Below, in pieces: positions 31,679 to 39,432 of a DNA stretch of 43,864 nucleotides (position 1 is the stretch's first letter; every line of letters starts with the position of its first letter). Location: positions 1-43,864 of the forward strand of contig CAYQAL010000004.1 in the NCBI GenBank assembly GCA_964415465.1, given 5' to 3'. A model generated the notes under the pieces. That model had not been told where the DNA came from. It worked only from the letters and a program-made list of their open reading frames with translations, and searched no databases. Origin of the DNA: JAGOTP01 sp964415465 (lineage in GTDB: Bacteria; Patescibacteriota; Patescibacteriia; 2-12-FULL-60-25). The translations under genes and the position numbers were made by a program.

Positions 31679-33310
31679 TTATTCAATTTCTTCACGACGG
31701 TCACGCATAAAGGCGAGCCAGTGTTCTAAGGCAGACAGAAACAGCTTGAAGGGCGCTTCAATCAGGACATCGAAGAACAGGATGAGCACATTCACCTTTG
31801 ACACGGCCGTGGAGAGGTAGTGCCCTGCTCGCAGAATGGGGTAGGAGAAGAAGTCCACGACCGCCGTCGTAAAGCGTTCTGGACGACGCAAGACAACGGT
31901 TTCACGTGCGTTTGTCCGCAGACGGAAGGCGAAGAAGCTCACCACACACAGGAAAAACAAGAAAATGAGTGCACTAACAAGGGTAAAGTTGAACCGATGG
32001 AGAATATACGAAACCGCCCCAAAGGTAATCAAGAACATCAGCAGATAGGCGAGCGTAATCATCAAACCCCCAAAGAAGCTTCTCGTTTTTGCAATCGCCA
32101 TTCGAAGCACTGGAACCGGCTGATCACCAAGAAGCTCTTTCACCATTCCAATGATTCGTTCCGTATTCTGACGACCCGGTAACCGAATCAACGAACCTAA
32201 AATCAACATCAGCACTGGCGGTAAAGCCACGTTGACGGCTAACGTCTTCGGATCAACGTGGTTGTAGATGAGCGCTTCAAAGGGAATTTCCAGGGCAAGC
32301 GCAAATAAAATCTTTGTCAGGAACAGATAGATAATCGCTCGAACCATTCCCTTTCGTAGACGAGATTTTGCGCTGGTCATCTGTTTCTCCGCCACTTCTC
32401 CGACCTCTTTCTCAAGCTTGTCTGTTTTCTCCAAGCGCTCGAGGTCGTATCCCCCATCCTTACTCAACGCTTCAACCAGCATACGCAATGCCACAGCATA
32501 CGGCCGAACCGTTTGGACAAACTTGGCAGAGAGCGAGTGACGAAGCTGACGTCGAATATGCGATTCGACCCCCACTAACCGATACGCCACATCCTGAGGT
32601 GAATCCACCCATGTCTCCGACGTCGTCCATTCAGGCAAATAGCCACGAAGCAAGGTTAACGAAAGCGTATCATCATCTGCCTTCTGGAAGGCACGAATAC
32701 AGGCAATATAGATTTGAAGCCGACGCTCGTTCGCGTCCATCTCGCCTTTACTTGGAATAACCGACTCCGCCAAGCGTTCGTAGAGAAAAAACGACAATGA
32801 ACGACGCTCAACGGCCGAATCAAACAGTTCATCCAATTCAGCTACCGTCACCCCGTATAACCAAGCGTAGTGCGCATCTGTTCCCGTCTTACACTGACGA
32901 ACCGCTTGGTACCGACGAAGGATGGTCGTCACTTTTTGCGCCAACGACTCTGGAAGCGCAGCATTTGGGAGGTACCCAGCCGCCACAAGCTCACGAAGCA
33001 ACGTAATTGATGTGTCTTCGATTTTTCGATCCAATGTGAGACGACGACGCAAAATACGTGCAATCGCCCCCTTACGGAGCAAATGCTCATCACGATAATC
33101 GATCGCATTGCGCAGCTTTTCGTAGAGCGTAGAAGCCTTGCTGACCGCTGCATGCACCGCAATCGGCTCCCCTTCTCCCGCCCGGAGGTCTTTCCGCTCT
33201 AATAGGCGACTTTTCACCTTCTGTATCTGCTCGGGCGAATACGCCATAGTTAGCGGTGACTTTAGCGAATTAAGCAGCTTTTGTCGATCTAGATCCTCTA
33301 TAGAGAACAT
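31679..33310 (-). CDS. Large membrane protein of unknown function
   Basis: A protein of about 543 residues that I cannot place in a family. The N-terminal 310 residues are soluble, mainly helical, charged and rich in Arg and Leu (AIARILRRRLTLDRKIEDTSITLLREL). The C-terminal part carries several membrane spans (AIIYLFLTKILFALALEI; AVNVALPPVLMLILGSLI; LMITLAYLLMFLITFGAVSYIL; LVSALIFLFFLCVVSFFAFRL; VNVLILFFDVLIEAPFKLFL). A PGRQNTERIIGMVKELLGDQPVPVL loop lies between spans. The start is uncertain: ATG 33310 (FSIEDLDRQ) is taken; GTG 33319 and ATG 33247 are alternatives. Its stop touches the tgt start, indicating one transcription unit. Confidence 0.7.
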   Translation of the reverse strand: MFSIEDLDRQKLLNSLKSPLTMAYSPEQIQKVKSRLLERKDLRAGEGEPIAVHAAVSKASTLYEKLRNAIDYRDEHLLRKGAIARILRRRLTLDRKIEDTSITLLRELVAAGYLPNAALPESLAQKVTTILRRYQAVRQCKTGTDAHYAWLYGVTVAELDELFDSAVERRSLSFFLYERLAESVIPSKGEMDANERRLQIYIACIRAFQKADDDTLSLTLLRGYLPEWTTSETWVDSPQDVAYRLVGVESHIRRQLRHSLSAKFVQTVRPYAVALRMLVEALSKDGGYDLERLEKTDKLEKEVGEVAEKQMTSAKSRLRKGMVRAIIYLFLTKILFALALEIPFEALIYNHVDPKTLAVNVALPPVLMLILGSLIRLPGRQNTERIIGMVKELLGDQPVPVLRMAIAKTRSFFGGLMITLAYLLMFLITFGAVSYILHRFNFTLVSALIFLFFLCVVSFFAFRLRTNARETVVLRRPERFTTAVVDFFSYPILRAGHYLSTAVSKVNVLILFFDVLIEAPFKLFLSALEHWLAFMRDRREEIE

Positions 33311-33334
33311 TCTGCCCACATCGAGGCCGAATGT

Positions 33335-33340
33335 TATACT
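33335..33340 (+). promoter_or_regulatory. -10 box shared by divergent genes
   Basis: TATACT (33335-33340) ends 6 nt before ATG 33347 on plus. The same bases read TATAAC-like on minus toward the divergent large membrane-protein gene. No good -35 on either side. Confidence 0.5.
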
Positions 33341-33346
33341 ACCGGC

Positions 33347-34027
33347 ATGCTGTTTTCCTTTTCAACAAAAGATCAGGTGGCGCCCCTAAAGTCTTCTATT
33401 GCCGCGTTCGTGTGTTTAGCAATTGCGGCCACCTTCGTTTTCATCGCAGCAACCGACCACACGCCAGGCCAGCTCTTTCCTTTTGTCCCAAGCGCGGTTG
33501 CTCTTGCAGGGATCCTTTGGGGAATCATGTGTATCGTTCAACCGAGTGCCGAGGGACCACGCGCTTCAGAATCTCAATCGGCGATCGTCGGTTTAGTAGT
33601 AGCGATTCCGACCTGCCTTATTCTGACGGGAGTGATTCTTGAAGCAAATACACAAGGGATAGGCTGGCACCAAACACCCGCTCTTGTCAGCGCGGTAACC
33701 TCTCGAGATTTAGGTGGTCGCCATGCAAGACTGCAATACACCGTGCACTATCAATACACCTGGCAAAATACAACTTTCAACGGAGCGACGATCACAAGAG
33801 GTCAGCCATCCCTTACCACGTGGACGAGTCGCTCTCTGCAGAGTCGGCCACTAGCCGCTCATGACAAGATTAGGGTCAGCGTAAATCCTGAACAGCCAAA
33901 CGAATCATTTTATCCTCAAGATCCTCCCCTCATTATTTATCCGGTCTTTCTTCTCTTCGCCTGGCTCGGCTGGAGTTCTTATCGGCGTTTACGGAAACCT
34001 CCAAAGCAAGGGGTTTTTAATCCTTGA
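33347..34027 (+). CDS. DUF3592-type membrane protein
   Basis: A 226-residue protein with an N-terminal pair of membrane helices (SSIAAFVCLAIAATFVFIAA; FVPSAVALAGILWGIMCIV), a third (AIVGLVVAIPTCLILTGVIL) and a C-terminal one (LIIYPVFLLFAWLGWSSY). Between them lies an extracytoplasmic domain with the DUF3592 pattern: LQYTVHYQYTWQNTTFNGATI followed by DKIRVSVNPEQPNESF. The function of this domain is not known. Two further genes here (40249 and 42775) carry the same domain. It is preceded by a -10 box 6 nt from ATG and followed by a hairpin terminator. Confidence 0.75.
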   Translation: MLFSFSTKDQVAPLKSSIAAFVCLAIAATFVFIAATDHTPGQLFPFVPSAVALAGILWGIMCIVQPSAEGPRASESQSAIVGLVVAIPTCLILTGVILEANTQGIGWHQTPALVSAVTSRDLGGRHARLQYTVHYQYTWQNTTFNGATITRGQPSLTTWTSRSLQSRPLAAHDKIRVSVNPEQPNESFYPQDPPLIIYPVFLLFAWLGWSSYRRLRKPPKQGVFNP

Positions 34028-34043
34028 AGGAGACTCGTACACA

Positions 34044-34071
34044 ACAAAGCCACCTATTAAGGTGGCTTTGT
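34044..34071. terminator. Perfect hairpin between DUF3592 gene and tRNA-Val
   Basis: ACAAAGCCACCT-ATTA-AGGTGGCTTTGT, a 12-bp perfect stem (34044-34071) between convergent transcription units. There is no long T-run on either strand, so it may be a bidirectional terminator or a barrier after the tRNA. Confidence 0.7.
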
Positions 34072-34074
34072 GTC

Positions 34075-34151
34075 TGGTGGGCGCTGAAGGATTCGAACCC
34101 TCGACCCCCTCGGTGTAAACGAGGTGCTCTAACCAACTGAGCTAAGCGCCC
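34075..34151 (-). tRNA. tRNA-Val (anticodon UAC)
   Basis: The minus strand folds as a complete tRNA. Acceptor GGGCGCT pairs with AGCGCCC. D-arm is GCTC-AGTTGGTTA-GAGC. Anticodon arm is CCTCG-TTTACAC-CGAGG with anticodon TAC. T-arm is GAGGGTTCGAATCCTTC. Discriminator A and an encoded CCA end (34077-34075) are present. UAC reads valine GUA and GUG codons. Confidence 0.97.
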
Positions 34152-34204
34152 TCACAATAAATTGTGAACGTATGCTGCCGGTTTTTCCGAGAGACGTCAA
34201 TGCG

Positions 34205-34987
34205 CTACGCCAAGGAAAACAAAAACTCGTGAACGGACTTCTGTTTTGAGCGTGGTAAGAGTGTCGTTAGTTGATCAACGGCTGTCGCTACCTCTTGCAG
34301 CACCGACCGTGGCGCACTGAGTGCTAAGACCGATTTGAGCGGCTCACGTAAGAGGAAGCGAATGGTTTGAAGAACCGGATACGAAATCCAATCCCCCATA
34401 CTTGGCGATTGCGGCGTACGGGTCACGCAACTTCGACAGATCACGCCACCCTGCTCCAATGAAAGCCAGACCGCTTCTTTCTCAAGACCGTCGCCACATA
34501 AACGGCAACGATCGAACTCCATACCATAGCCTTCGGCTTGAAGCGTATGCAAAGCAAACGAGGAAAAGATCAGCGCTGAACGATCGGTCGAGATACGCGA
34601 AGCTTCTGGACCAGAAAGCAGCTCTTGCAACTCATTTAAAAGCGCGAAGATCTCTTCGTTCGGAACAGCGGCTTCTGTTGAACGCGCGACCAACGCCACC
34701 GCACTCCCAAAAATCGCCATACCCGGAAGCGAAGACCTGAGGCCGTGACTCGATGCGCACGTCTGTGCAACCGCAATTTTGTCGTAGGCACTCCCCTTCG
34801 CCACCATCACTTCGATTTTTGAATACGGCTCAATATGCCCACGCTGTTTCGAGTGCGCACTTCGCACGCCACGAGCGATTCCAACCAGCTTGCCATACCG
34901 CTCACCATATAACGTGAGCCACACGTCCTGTTCTTTAAATGGTTCTGCTAAGAGCACGAAGGCCGTATCACGCAGATAACTGCTCAT
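34205..34987 (-). CDS. recO: DNA repair protein RecO
   Basis: Recombination mediator, 260 residues, which with RecR loads RecA on single-stranded DNA. An N-terminal OB-fold (DTAFVLLAEPFKEQDVWLTLYGERYGKLVGIARGVRS) is followed by the helical domain and a zinc-binding pair CRLCGDG near residue 161 with CRSC near residue 185, standard for many RecO proteins. It begins SSYLRDTAFVL, the normal start. It lies 9 nt after ruvX in the same direction, so the two probably form a unit with the exported protein gene upstream. Confidence 0.92.
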   Translation of the reverse strand: MSSYLRDTAFVLLAEPFKEQDVWLTLYGERYGKLVGIARGVRSAHSKQRGHIEPYSKIEVMVAKGSAYDKIAVAQTCASSHGLRSSLPGMAIFGSAVALVARSTEAAVPNEEIFALLNELQELLSGPEASRISTDRSALIFSSFALHTLQAEGYGMEFDRCRLCGDGLEKEAVWLSLEQGGVICRSCVTRTPQSPSMGDWISYPVLQTIRFLLREPLKSVLALSAPRSVLQEVATAVDQLTTLLPRSKQKSVHEFLFSLA

Positions 34988-34996
34988 ACCAACAGC

Positions 34997-35410
34997 CTAG
35001 CGTGTTTGCGCGGTTCGATCGAGATAGCCCTGCAAGATAGCTGCTGCCGCCAAGTCATCCGCTGGTCCGCGACGCTCACCCTCTCTCGCTTGGCGCTCAG
35101 CTAAGCGTGTCGACCAGGTTTCGTTTTCTTCATGTACAACAAGCCCTGCTGCTCTGCAGGCCTCGATCACTTGTCTAATCTCCTTCGTTTGGGCGGTCTC
35201 GTGCGTCTGATCATGCAACGGAAACGGAACGCCCATTACGATGTTCGTGATCCCTTCTTGTTTCGCGAGCGCAACTAACCGTTCTGTTAATACTAAAAGC
35301 GACCCACCCGAAGCTTTGAGGACTTCGAGCGGGGTCGCTACTCGACTATCTGTATCGCCTAACGCAATGCCAATCCGACCGCGTCCGTAATCTACCCCAA
35401 GAAGCCGCAT
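34997..35410 (-). CDS. ruvX: Putative Holliday junction resolvase RuvX/YqgF
   Basis: A 137-residue RNase H-fold protein of the YqgF/RuvX family, involved in 16S rRNA 5' processing and proposed as a junction resolvase. Catalytic Asp in LLGVDYGRGRIGIALGD at residue 6, a middle ITNIVMGVPFPL strand, the Glu of ENETWSTRLAE, and the C-terminal Asp in ADDLAAAAILQGYL complete the RNase H-type site. Normal length. It lies between recO (9-nt gap) and an exported-protein gene (12-nt gap), all minus strand. Confidence 0.93.
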   Translation of the reverse strand: MRLLGVDYGRGRIGIALGDTDSRVATPLEVLKASGGSLLVLTERLVALAKQEGITNIVMGVPFPLHDQTHETAQTKEIRQVIEACRAAGLVVHEENETWSTRLAERQAREGERRGPADDLAAAAILQGYLDRTAQTR

Positions 35411-35422
35411 GGTCGTTCTGGG

Positions 35423-35860
35423 CTATTTCTGCTTTTTGACTGCGTCTAGGAACGCCGCTCGTGCACGCACAACCGTCTTTTGATACGACTTGAAGGCAGC
35501 GGAATAGCCCATACTTCCAAAACCACAGTAGGGCTCTTCCATAGCGCCCCAAGCGAACTCAAGGTCCTTCTTGTATTTATTGTACGATTTCGCTAACGGA
35601 TGGGTTGCCTCTTCAATCCCTTCCACTTTCTTCCCGTCCTCCAACAACGTCTTCAAATCCTTCTGACGCGCGCTCTTTGAAGCAGCCGTTACACAGCGTG
35701 AAACCGGGTTCGCCAGAGCGGTCATACTAACTCCTCCGGATCTAACGGTTACCTTCTTCTTTTTCGCCGTGGCCGCTTCTGCCGAGACTGGCGAAAAAAG
35801 CGCTAAAGCAAGGGAAAATACTGCCAGCGAGCTCAAAACTCGTCGAATGGTATACTCCAT
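35423..35860 (-). CDS. Small exported protein of unknown function
   Basis: A 145-residue protein with a clear signal peptide (RRVLSSLAVFSLALALFSPVSAEAA, cleavage near residue 30) and a very Lys-rich start of the mature part (TAKKKKVTV). The rest is helical with two Cys (SRCVTAAS and EPYCGFGS) that could pair, and ends in RARAAFLDAVKKQK. No family recognised. It has its own -10-like TACGCT box 9 nt before ATG. It is 12 nt upstream of ruvX and transcribed away from rnhB. Confidence 0.75.
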   Translation of the reverse strand: MEYTIRRVLSSLAVFSLALALFSPVSAEAATAKKKKVTVRSGGVSMTALANPVSRCVTAASKSARQKDLKTLLEDGKKVEGIEEATHPLAKSYNKYKKDLEFAWGAMEEPYCGFGSMGYSAAFKSYQKTVVRARAAFLDAVKKQK

Positions 35861-35901
35861 AGGACCTTAAGCGTAGCATGCCTTGGGTGTTCAGACGAGT
35901 T

Positions 35902-35917
35902 TTGCGTCGTAAAATGT
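35902..35917 (+). repeat. 16-mer repeat, exact copy upstream of rnhB
   Basis: TTGCGTCGTAAAATGT ends 4 nt before the rnhB ATG at 35922. The TAAAAT inside it (35910-35915) lies 6 nt before the ATG, exactly where a leaderless -10 would be, so at this copy the repeat may double as promoter. Confidence 0.85.
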
Positions 35918-35921
35918 ACCT

Positions 35922-36545
35922 ATGCTCCTCCCCTCCTTTGCTCACGAAAAACGTCTCCGAAAAAGTGGCGTGATTGTGATTGCGGGCACGGATGAAGCTG
36001 GCTCTGGTGCGTGGGCTGGCCCGGTCTTTGCCGGGGCTGCCATTTTTCCCACAAAACTCCCTCGTCTCTCGCCACTTCTCAGAGACTCCAAGCTCCTCTC
36101 ACCCACCCAACGTGAACAAGCACTCAACTGGATCACCTCTCATGTCGAAGCCTGGGCGGTTGGTGAAGCGAGCGCACAAGAAATCGATGCGCTCAATATT
36201 CGCCAAGCTGGATTTCTCGCCATGCGACGAGCGATCGAAGGACTCGGTGTCGTTCCAGAGCTAGTCCTATCCGACGGCTTCAAACTTCCCACCTCTTATC
36301 CCTGGCCAAGCCAGGGAATCGTCAAAGGTGACCGGCTTATCGCCTCTATCTCCGCCGCGTCGATCATCGCGAAAGTGTTGCGAGATGCTCGTCTTCGTGA
36401 ACTTGATGCGCAGTTTCCGGGCTATGGGCTCGCCGTTCACAAAGGCTACGGAACGCTTTTCCACAGAGCCGCCCTCCAGCGCCTTGGACCATCTCCCATT
36501 CATCGGGTAAGCTACCGACCGATAGGCCAACTACAGTCGTCATAA
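35922..36545 (+). CDS. rnhB: Ribonuclease HII
   Basis: Removes RNA primers and single ribonucleotides from DNA; 207 residues, normal. The signature reads GTDEAGSGAWAGPV with Asp24 and Glu25. The usual DEAGRG has Ser instead of Arg, a change in the junction-recognition GRG motif. Further parts are DSKLLSPTQRE, LVLSDGFKL (third Asp), KGDRLIASISAASIIAKVLRD (with the fourth acidic residue) and GYGLAVHKGYGT near the end. Divergent from the exported-protein gene, and followed after 4 nt by gpsA on the same strand. Confidence 0.93.
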   Translation: MLLPSFAHEKRLRKSGVIVIAGTDEAGSGAWAGPVFAGAAIFPTKLPRLSPLLRDSKLLSPTQREQALNWITSHVEAWAVGEASAQEIDALNIRQAGFLAMRRAIEGLGVVPELVLSDGFKLPTSYPWPSQGIVKGDRLIASISAASIIAKVLRDARLRELDAQFPGYGLAVHKGYGTLFHRAALQRLGPSPIHRVSYRPIGQLQSS

Positions 36546-36549
36546 AAAC

Positions 36550-37527
36550 ATGATTGCATTTCTCGGAGCCGGTAACATTGCCACGGCGTTATCCCTGATT
36601 CTTGGAAAACGGGCTCGGCATGTGGCTCTCTACTCGATCGAACCGGAGGTCACGCAAAACATCAATAAAAAACACCAAAACACCAAATACCTGCCCGGAC
36701 ACATCCTTCCGCCCAGCGTGTTTGCGACTGACCAAATTAGTGAAGCCCTCAAAGGGGCTCGCTTTGTTTTTGTTGCCTTGCCTTCCCATGCGGTAGCAGA
36801 AGTCTTGTCGCTCGCTCGACCTCACTTAGAACCAGATACGATCGTCGTAAGCATCACAAAGGGCATCGATCCAGAAACATTCCACCCACTCATCCTCAAA
36901 CAGATCGAGCTTATGCCACGCGAGATCCAGAAGCATTTAGTGCTTTTGGGTGGACCAGCCATCGCAAACGAACTGGCGATGGGCCAGGTGACGGGCCTCG
37001 TTGCCGCCTCGCAACATCGGCCTTCATGTGAAGCGGTGCGACAGGCCCTCTCCCACTCGCAGGTGCGTATTTCTTTATCTGAAGACACAGTCGGCGTTGG
37101 CCTGTGTTCCGCCTTGAAGAATGCCTATGCGATTGCGCTTGGTCTCTGTGATGGCTTGGAAGTTTCGACAAACACAAAAGGCTTCGTTTTCACAACCGCT
37201 ATTCAAGAGATGGCTGACTTGATTGAAGCCGCTGGCGGACTTCGTGACACAGCCTTTGGGATCGCGGGTATGGGTGATCTCTTCGTCTCGGGCAACTCAT
37301 TTCATGCGCGAAATCGTCTCTACGGACAAAAACTCGTCACAAGCCTGACCAAAGATCCGGCCAGCATGAGCATTACAACCGTTGAAGGCATCACGACTAC
37401 CAAAACCGCTATCCAGCTCGCGAAGCGGCGTCATATAAAAGCGCCGCTCCTCAGCGTCGTTCACGACTGCCTAGAACGCGCGCATCGCTTCTCTCTTCCG
37501 TTTGAGAGATATCTTCAAGGGCGCTAG
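36550..37527 (+). CDS. gpsA: Glycerol-3-phosphate dehydrogenase [NAD(P)+]
   Basis: Makes glycerol-3-phosphate from dihydroxyacetone phosphate for phospholipid head groups. 325 residues, normal length. N-terminal Rossmann motif is IAFLGAGNIATALSLIL; then VFVALPSHAV, VSITKGIDPETF, LGGPAIANELAMG, the catalytic Lys in SALKNAYAIALGLCDG, and the substrate loop GMGDLFVSGNSFHARNRLYG. Most family members read GAGSWGTA at the start; the GNIATA variant should still bind dinucleotide. It is 4 nt downstream of rnhB and convergent with the peptidase gene. Confidence 0.95.
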   Translation: MIAFLGAGNIATALSLILGKRARHVALYSIEPEVTQNINKKHQNTKYLPGHILPPSVFATDQISEALKGARFVFVALPSHAVAEVLSLARPHLEPDTIVVSITKGIDPETFHPLILKQIELMPREIQKHLVLLGGPAIANELAMGQVTGLVAASQHRPSCEAVRQALSHSQVRISLSEDTVGVGLCSALKNAYAIALGLCDGLEVSTNTKGFVFTTAIQEMADLIEAAGGLRDTAFGIAGMGDLFVSGNSFHARNRLYGQKLVTSLTKDPASMSITTVEGITTTKTAIQLAKRRHIKAPLLSVVHDCLERAHRFSLPFERYLQGR

Positions 37528-37539
37528 GCTCGAAACACC

Positions 37540-38553
37540 CTAAGCGAGAAGGTACTCGCCATCTTTAAAGCGCAGATCCTCGTCAAACCAAACCTCATCT
37601 ACATCGATAAACAGATCGATGTGATATTTCGTTTCCTTGGGCTTCATCCCCTCTTTTTTATAGATCGCGTGTTTTTCGCCGAGGGAAACATGGACGCCAA
37701 CCTGCCGTTCAAACGTCGTGATGTCAGAAACAGGGCGCTCTTTAGAGAACGCACGATTGAGACCTAAGCCCAGCTCACGAATATAGGGATCTTCGTTCTC
37801 TTTCACCATTTGGAAGATCTCACGCATTTCGTCTGGCGCGTTATCGCCGAGCGCTGTCACAAGACCGCTTTCAACTTCAATCTGAAATGGTTCTACAATC
37901 CGCGTGCGAAAATCCATTCCGCCATAGCCAAAGATCGCCGCGCTGCCACTTGCTCCAGATAAGTCGACTAGCTCCGTGAACACTTCCCCGATCGGAAACG
38001 TACCTCCCACGTTTTCCATCCAACGATAGTCGCCGGTGTTTTTCTTAGCGAGCTCGAATGGGCCAGTATAGGTCAAGACAGATCCATCTTTTGAGACGAC
38101 CCGAATTTGCTTCGCTTCGTGAATGTACTCCGTGAGCTTCTCACCATGAAACAAATAATACGCTGGATCATAGGCCAGCGAATCAACGTAGGCCTCAATT
38201 TCAGCTGGGACGGTCAGACGATTCAAGTGCGGATGCTCGATGGTACGTAAACCCCGACGAAACAATTCGATACGAATTCGAAACGCGTCCAAACGAAAAC
38301 TAGACGACTGGACAAGAACCACGAGCGCCCCTTTTGAAAGACGCTCAATCGCTCGCTTTACGATTTCAGGCCCTTCTTCTGGAAAAGAGAGAAACATGGC
38401 CCAAGGGAGCGTCGCTCGATATGCTTCGAGCACCTGGCGTGTCAGCTCAACTTCTTCATCGTAGATCACTAATACCTCATCCCCTGCTTTGCAGGGCAGA
38501 GAGTGGGTTAGGATGGAGCGAACATTAGCGTTCAAGCGTTCTTGGAGAGACAT
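37540..38553 (-). CDS. M29-type aminopeptidase-like protein
   Basis: A 337-residue protein resembling thermophilic metallo-aminopeptidases of family M29 (AmpS/AmpT). Likely metal-site regions in order: NVGGTFPIGEVFTE (first Glu), RELGLGLNRAF (second Glu), GVHVSLGEKHAIY (His) and KYHIDLFID (His and Asp). The N-terminal domain (VLVIYDEEVELTRQVLEAYR) matches the substrate-facing domain of the family. It is somewhat shorter than the usual 410 residues. Start ATG 38553 was chosen because TATCCT lies just upstream; an ATG 18 nt earlier is possible. Cytoplasmic, probably dipeptide or oligopeptide breakdown. Confidence 0.8.
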   Translation of the reverse strand: MSLQERLNANVRSILTHSLPCKAGDEVLVIYDEEVELTRQVLEAYRATLPWAMFLSFPEEGPEIVKRAIERLSKGALVVLVQSSSFRLDAFRIRIELFRRGLRTIEHPHLNRLTVPAEIEAYVDSLAYDPAYYLFHGEKLTEYIHEAKQIRVVSKDGSVLTYTGPFELAKKNTGDYRWMENVGGTFPIGEVFTELVDLSGASGSAAIFGYGGMDFRTRIVEPFQIEVESGLVTALGDNAPDEMREIFQMVKENEDPYIRELGLGLNRAFSKERPVSDITTFERQVGVHVSLGEKHAIYKKEGMKPKETKYHIDLFIDVDEVWFDEDLRFKDGEYLLA

Positions 38554-38605
38554 AGGCGGAGGATACGCCATTTTTGAAAAAATGGCACCTGGTTAGCTGA
38601 TTTTA

Positions 38606-38634
38606 TTGACAAATAACGGAAATTAATTGATTAT
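38606..38634 (+). promoter_or_regulatory. Promoter of GC-rich cassette 1
   Basis: Consensus TTGACA (38606-38611), 17-bp AT-rich spacer, GATTAT (38629-38634). It sits in AT-rich sequence immediately before a gene of about 65% G+C. Confidence 0.65.
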
Positions 38635-38686
38635 TCTCGTCCACTTGCATGTCGTAAGTGTGACCACAGACGGCCAGGAGGCCCTC

Positions 38687-39298
38687 ATGCCGAAGCGCTC
38701 TTTCGTCACCGCCTTTCTCGCTCTCACCCTGGGCTGCGGCCCGGCCCCGACCGCGGCCCCCAGCCGCGACGCCGCACCGCCCATCGATTGCGGTCGGCCG
38801 GAGGTCACGAACAGCTTCACCATCAGCCCGCTGCAGGGCATCGGTCTGACGCCCGGCCGGATGGACACGCTGAACCTCTACATCTACGGCCAGATCGGCC
38901 CGATCGTTCGGGTGACAGCGCAGGTCTACTTCTCCCAGGACGGGATCGCCTGGCGGCGCTACTCGGCGCCGGTGCACCTCGACTGGAGGGACACGGCTCC
39001 GCTCCAGGCGCGGTTCCTCGGCTGCCTCGCGAGCCAGGAGGAGGAGATCTACGCCCTCAACGTGAACGTGGAGGTGCCGGCACTCACGACGGCGCGGTTC
39101 GCCATCGTGGGGATCGCGGAGTCGCTCTACAAGAACGACCTCCGCATTGGAGGACGCGGACAGGTCGGCGACACCATCCCCTGTGCCATCCGCCCGCGCA
39201 TCGAGTGCGGCCGTGACCGGGCCTGCCAGCAGGGACCCGTGAGCTTCCAGCCCACGGACGAGCCTGGCACGCAGATCTGCGCCCAGCTCATCCGCTGA
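38687..39298 (+). CDS. GC-rich putative lipoprotein (foreign cassette 1)
   Basis: A 203-residue protein with a lipoprotein-like leader (KRSFVTAFLALTLGCG, Cys at residue 17) followed by a Pro/Ala-rich linker and a domain of unknown type with two Cys-bearing ends (PIDCGRPEV and RIECGRDRACQQG). I recognise no family. The gene differs sharply from its neighbours. G+C is near two thirds. It has a strong SD (AGGAGG, 38676-38681, 5 nt before ATG), its own consensus promoter and its own terminator. ATG 38687 is fixed by that SD; an earlier in-frame start at 38627 would precede the SD and is rejected. Probably acquired by transfer. Confidence 0.75.
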   Translation: MPKRSFVTAFLALTLGCGPAPTAAPSRDAAPPIDCGRPEVTNSFTISPLQGIGLTPGRMDTLNLYIYGQIGPIVRVTAQVYFSQDGIAWRRYSAPVHLDWRDTAPLQARFLGCLASQEEEIYALNVNVEVPALTTARFAIVGIAESLYKNDLRIGGRGQVGDTIPCAIRPRIECGRDRACQQGPVSFQPTDEPGTQICAQLIR

Positions 39299-39332
39299 GC
39301 GCTCAACAATCCACCGCGTCATCCGACGAAGG

Positions 39333-39378
39333 ACCCCGCCACTCGGGACCAACCTTCCGGGTGGCGCGGTACTTCGTT
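39333..39378 (+). terminator. Terminator of cassette 1
   Basis: Arms ACCCCGCCAC (39333-39342) and GTGGCGCGGT (39361-39370) with one mismatch, followed by ACTTCGTTT. The sequence after the stop codon contains AACAATCCACC, shared with cassette 3. Confidence 0.7.
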
Positions 39379-39381
39379 TCC

Positions 39382-39411
39382 TTGACCAAGGCCAAAGATT
39401 CCGAATACAGT
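39382..39411 (+). promoter_or_regulatory. Promoter of cassette 2
   Basis: TTGACC (39382-39387), an 18-bp spacer, then TACAGT (39406-39411). It follows directly on the cassette 1 terminator. Confidence 0.55.
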
Positions 39412-39432
39412 CCTGCCACGGAGGACCGGAAC

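Noticed and set aside
38627..38686. Longer N-terminus for the cassette 1 protein
   Set aside because: The extra 20 codons precede a strong SD and a lipoprotein-like leader that begins at 38687.
39361..39432. Longer N-terminus for the MazG-like protein
   Set aside because: The earlier GTG lies in the 3' arm of the cassette 1 terminator and before the predicted promoter; SD GGAGG fits GTG 39433.
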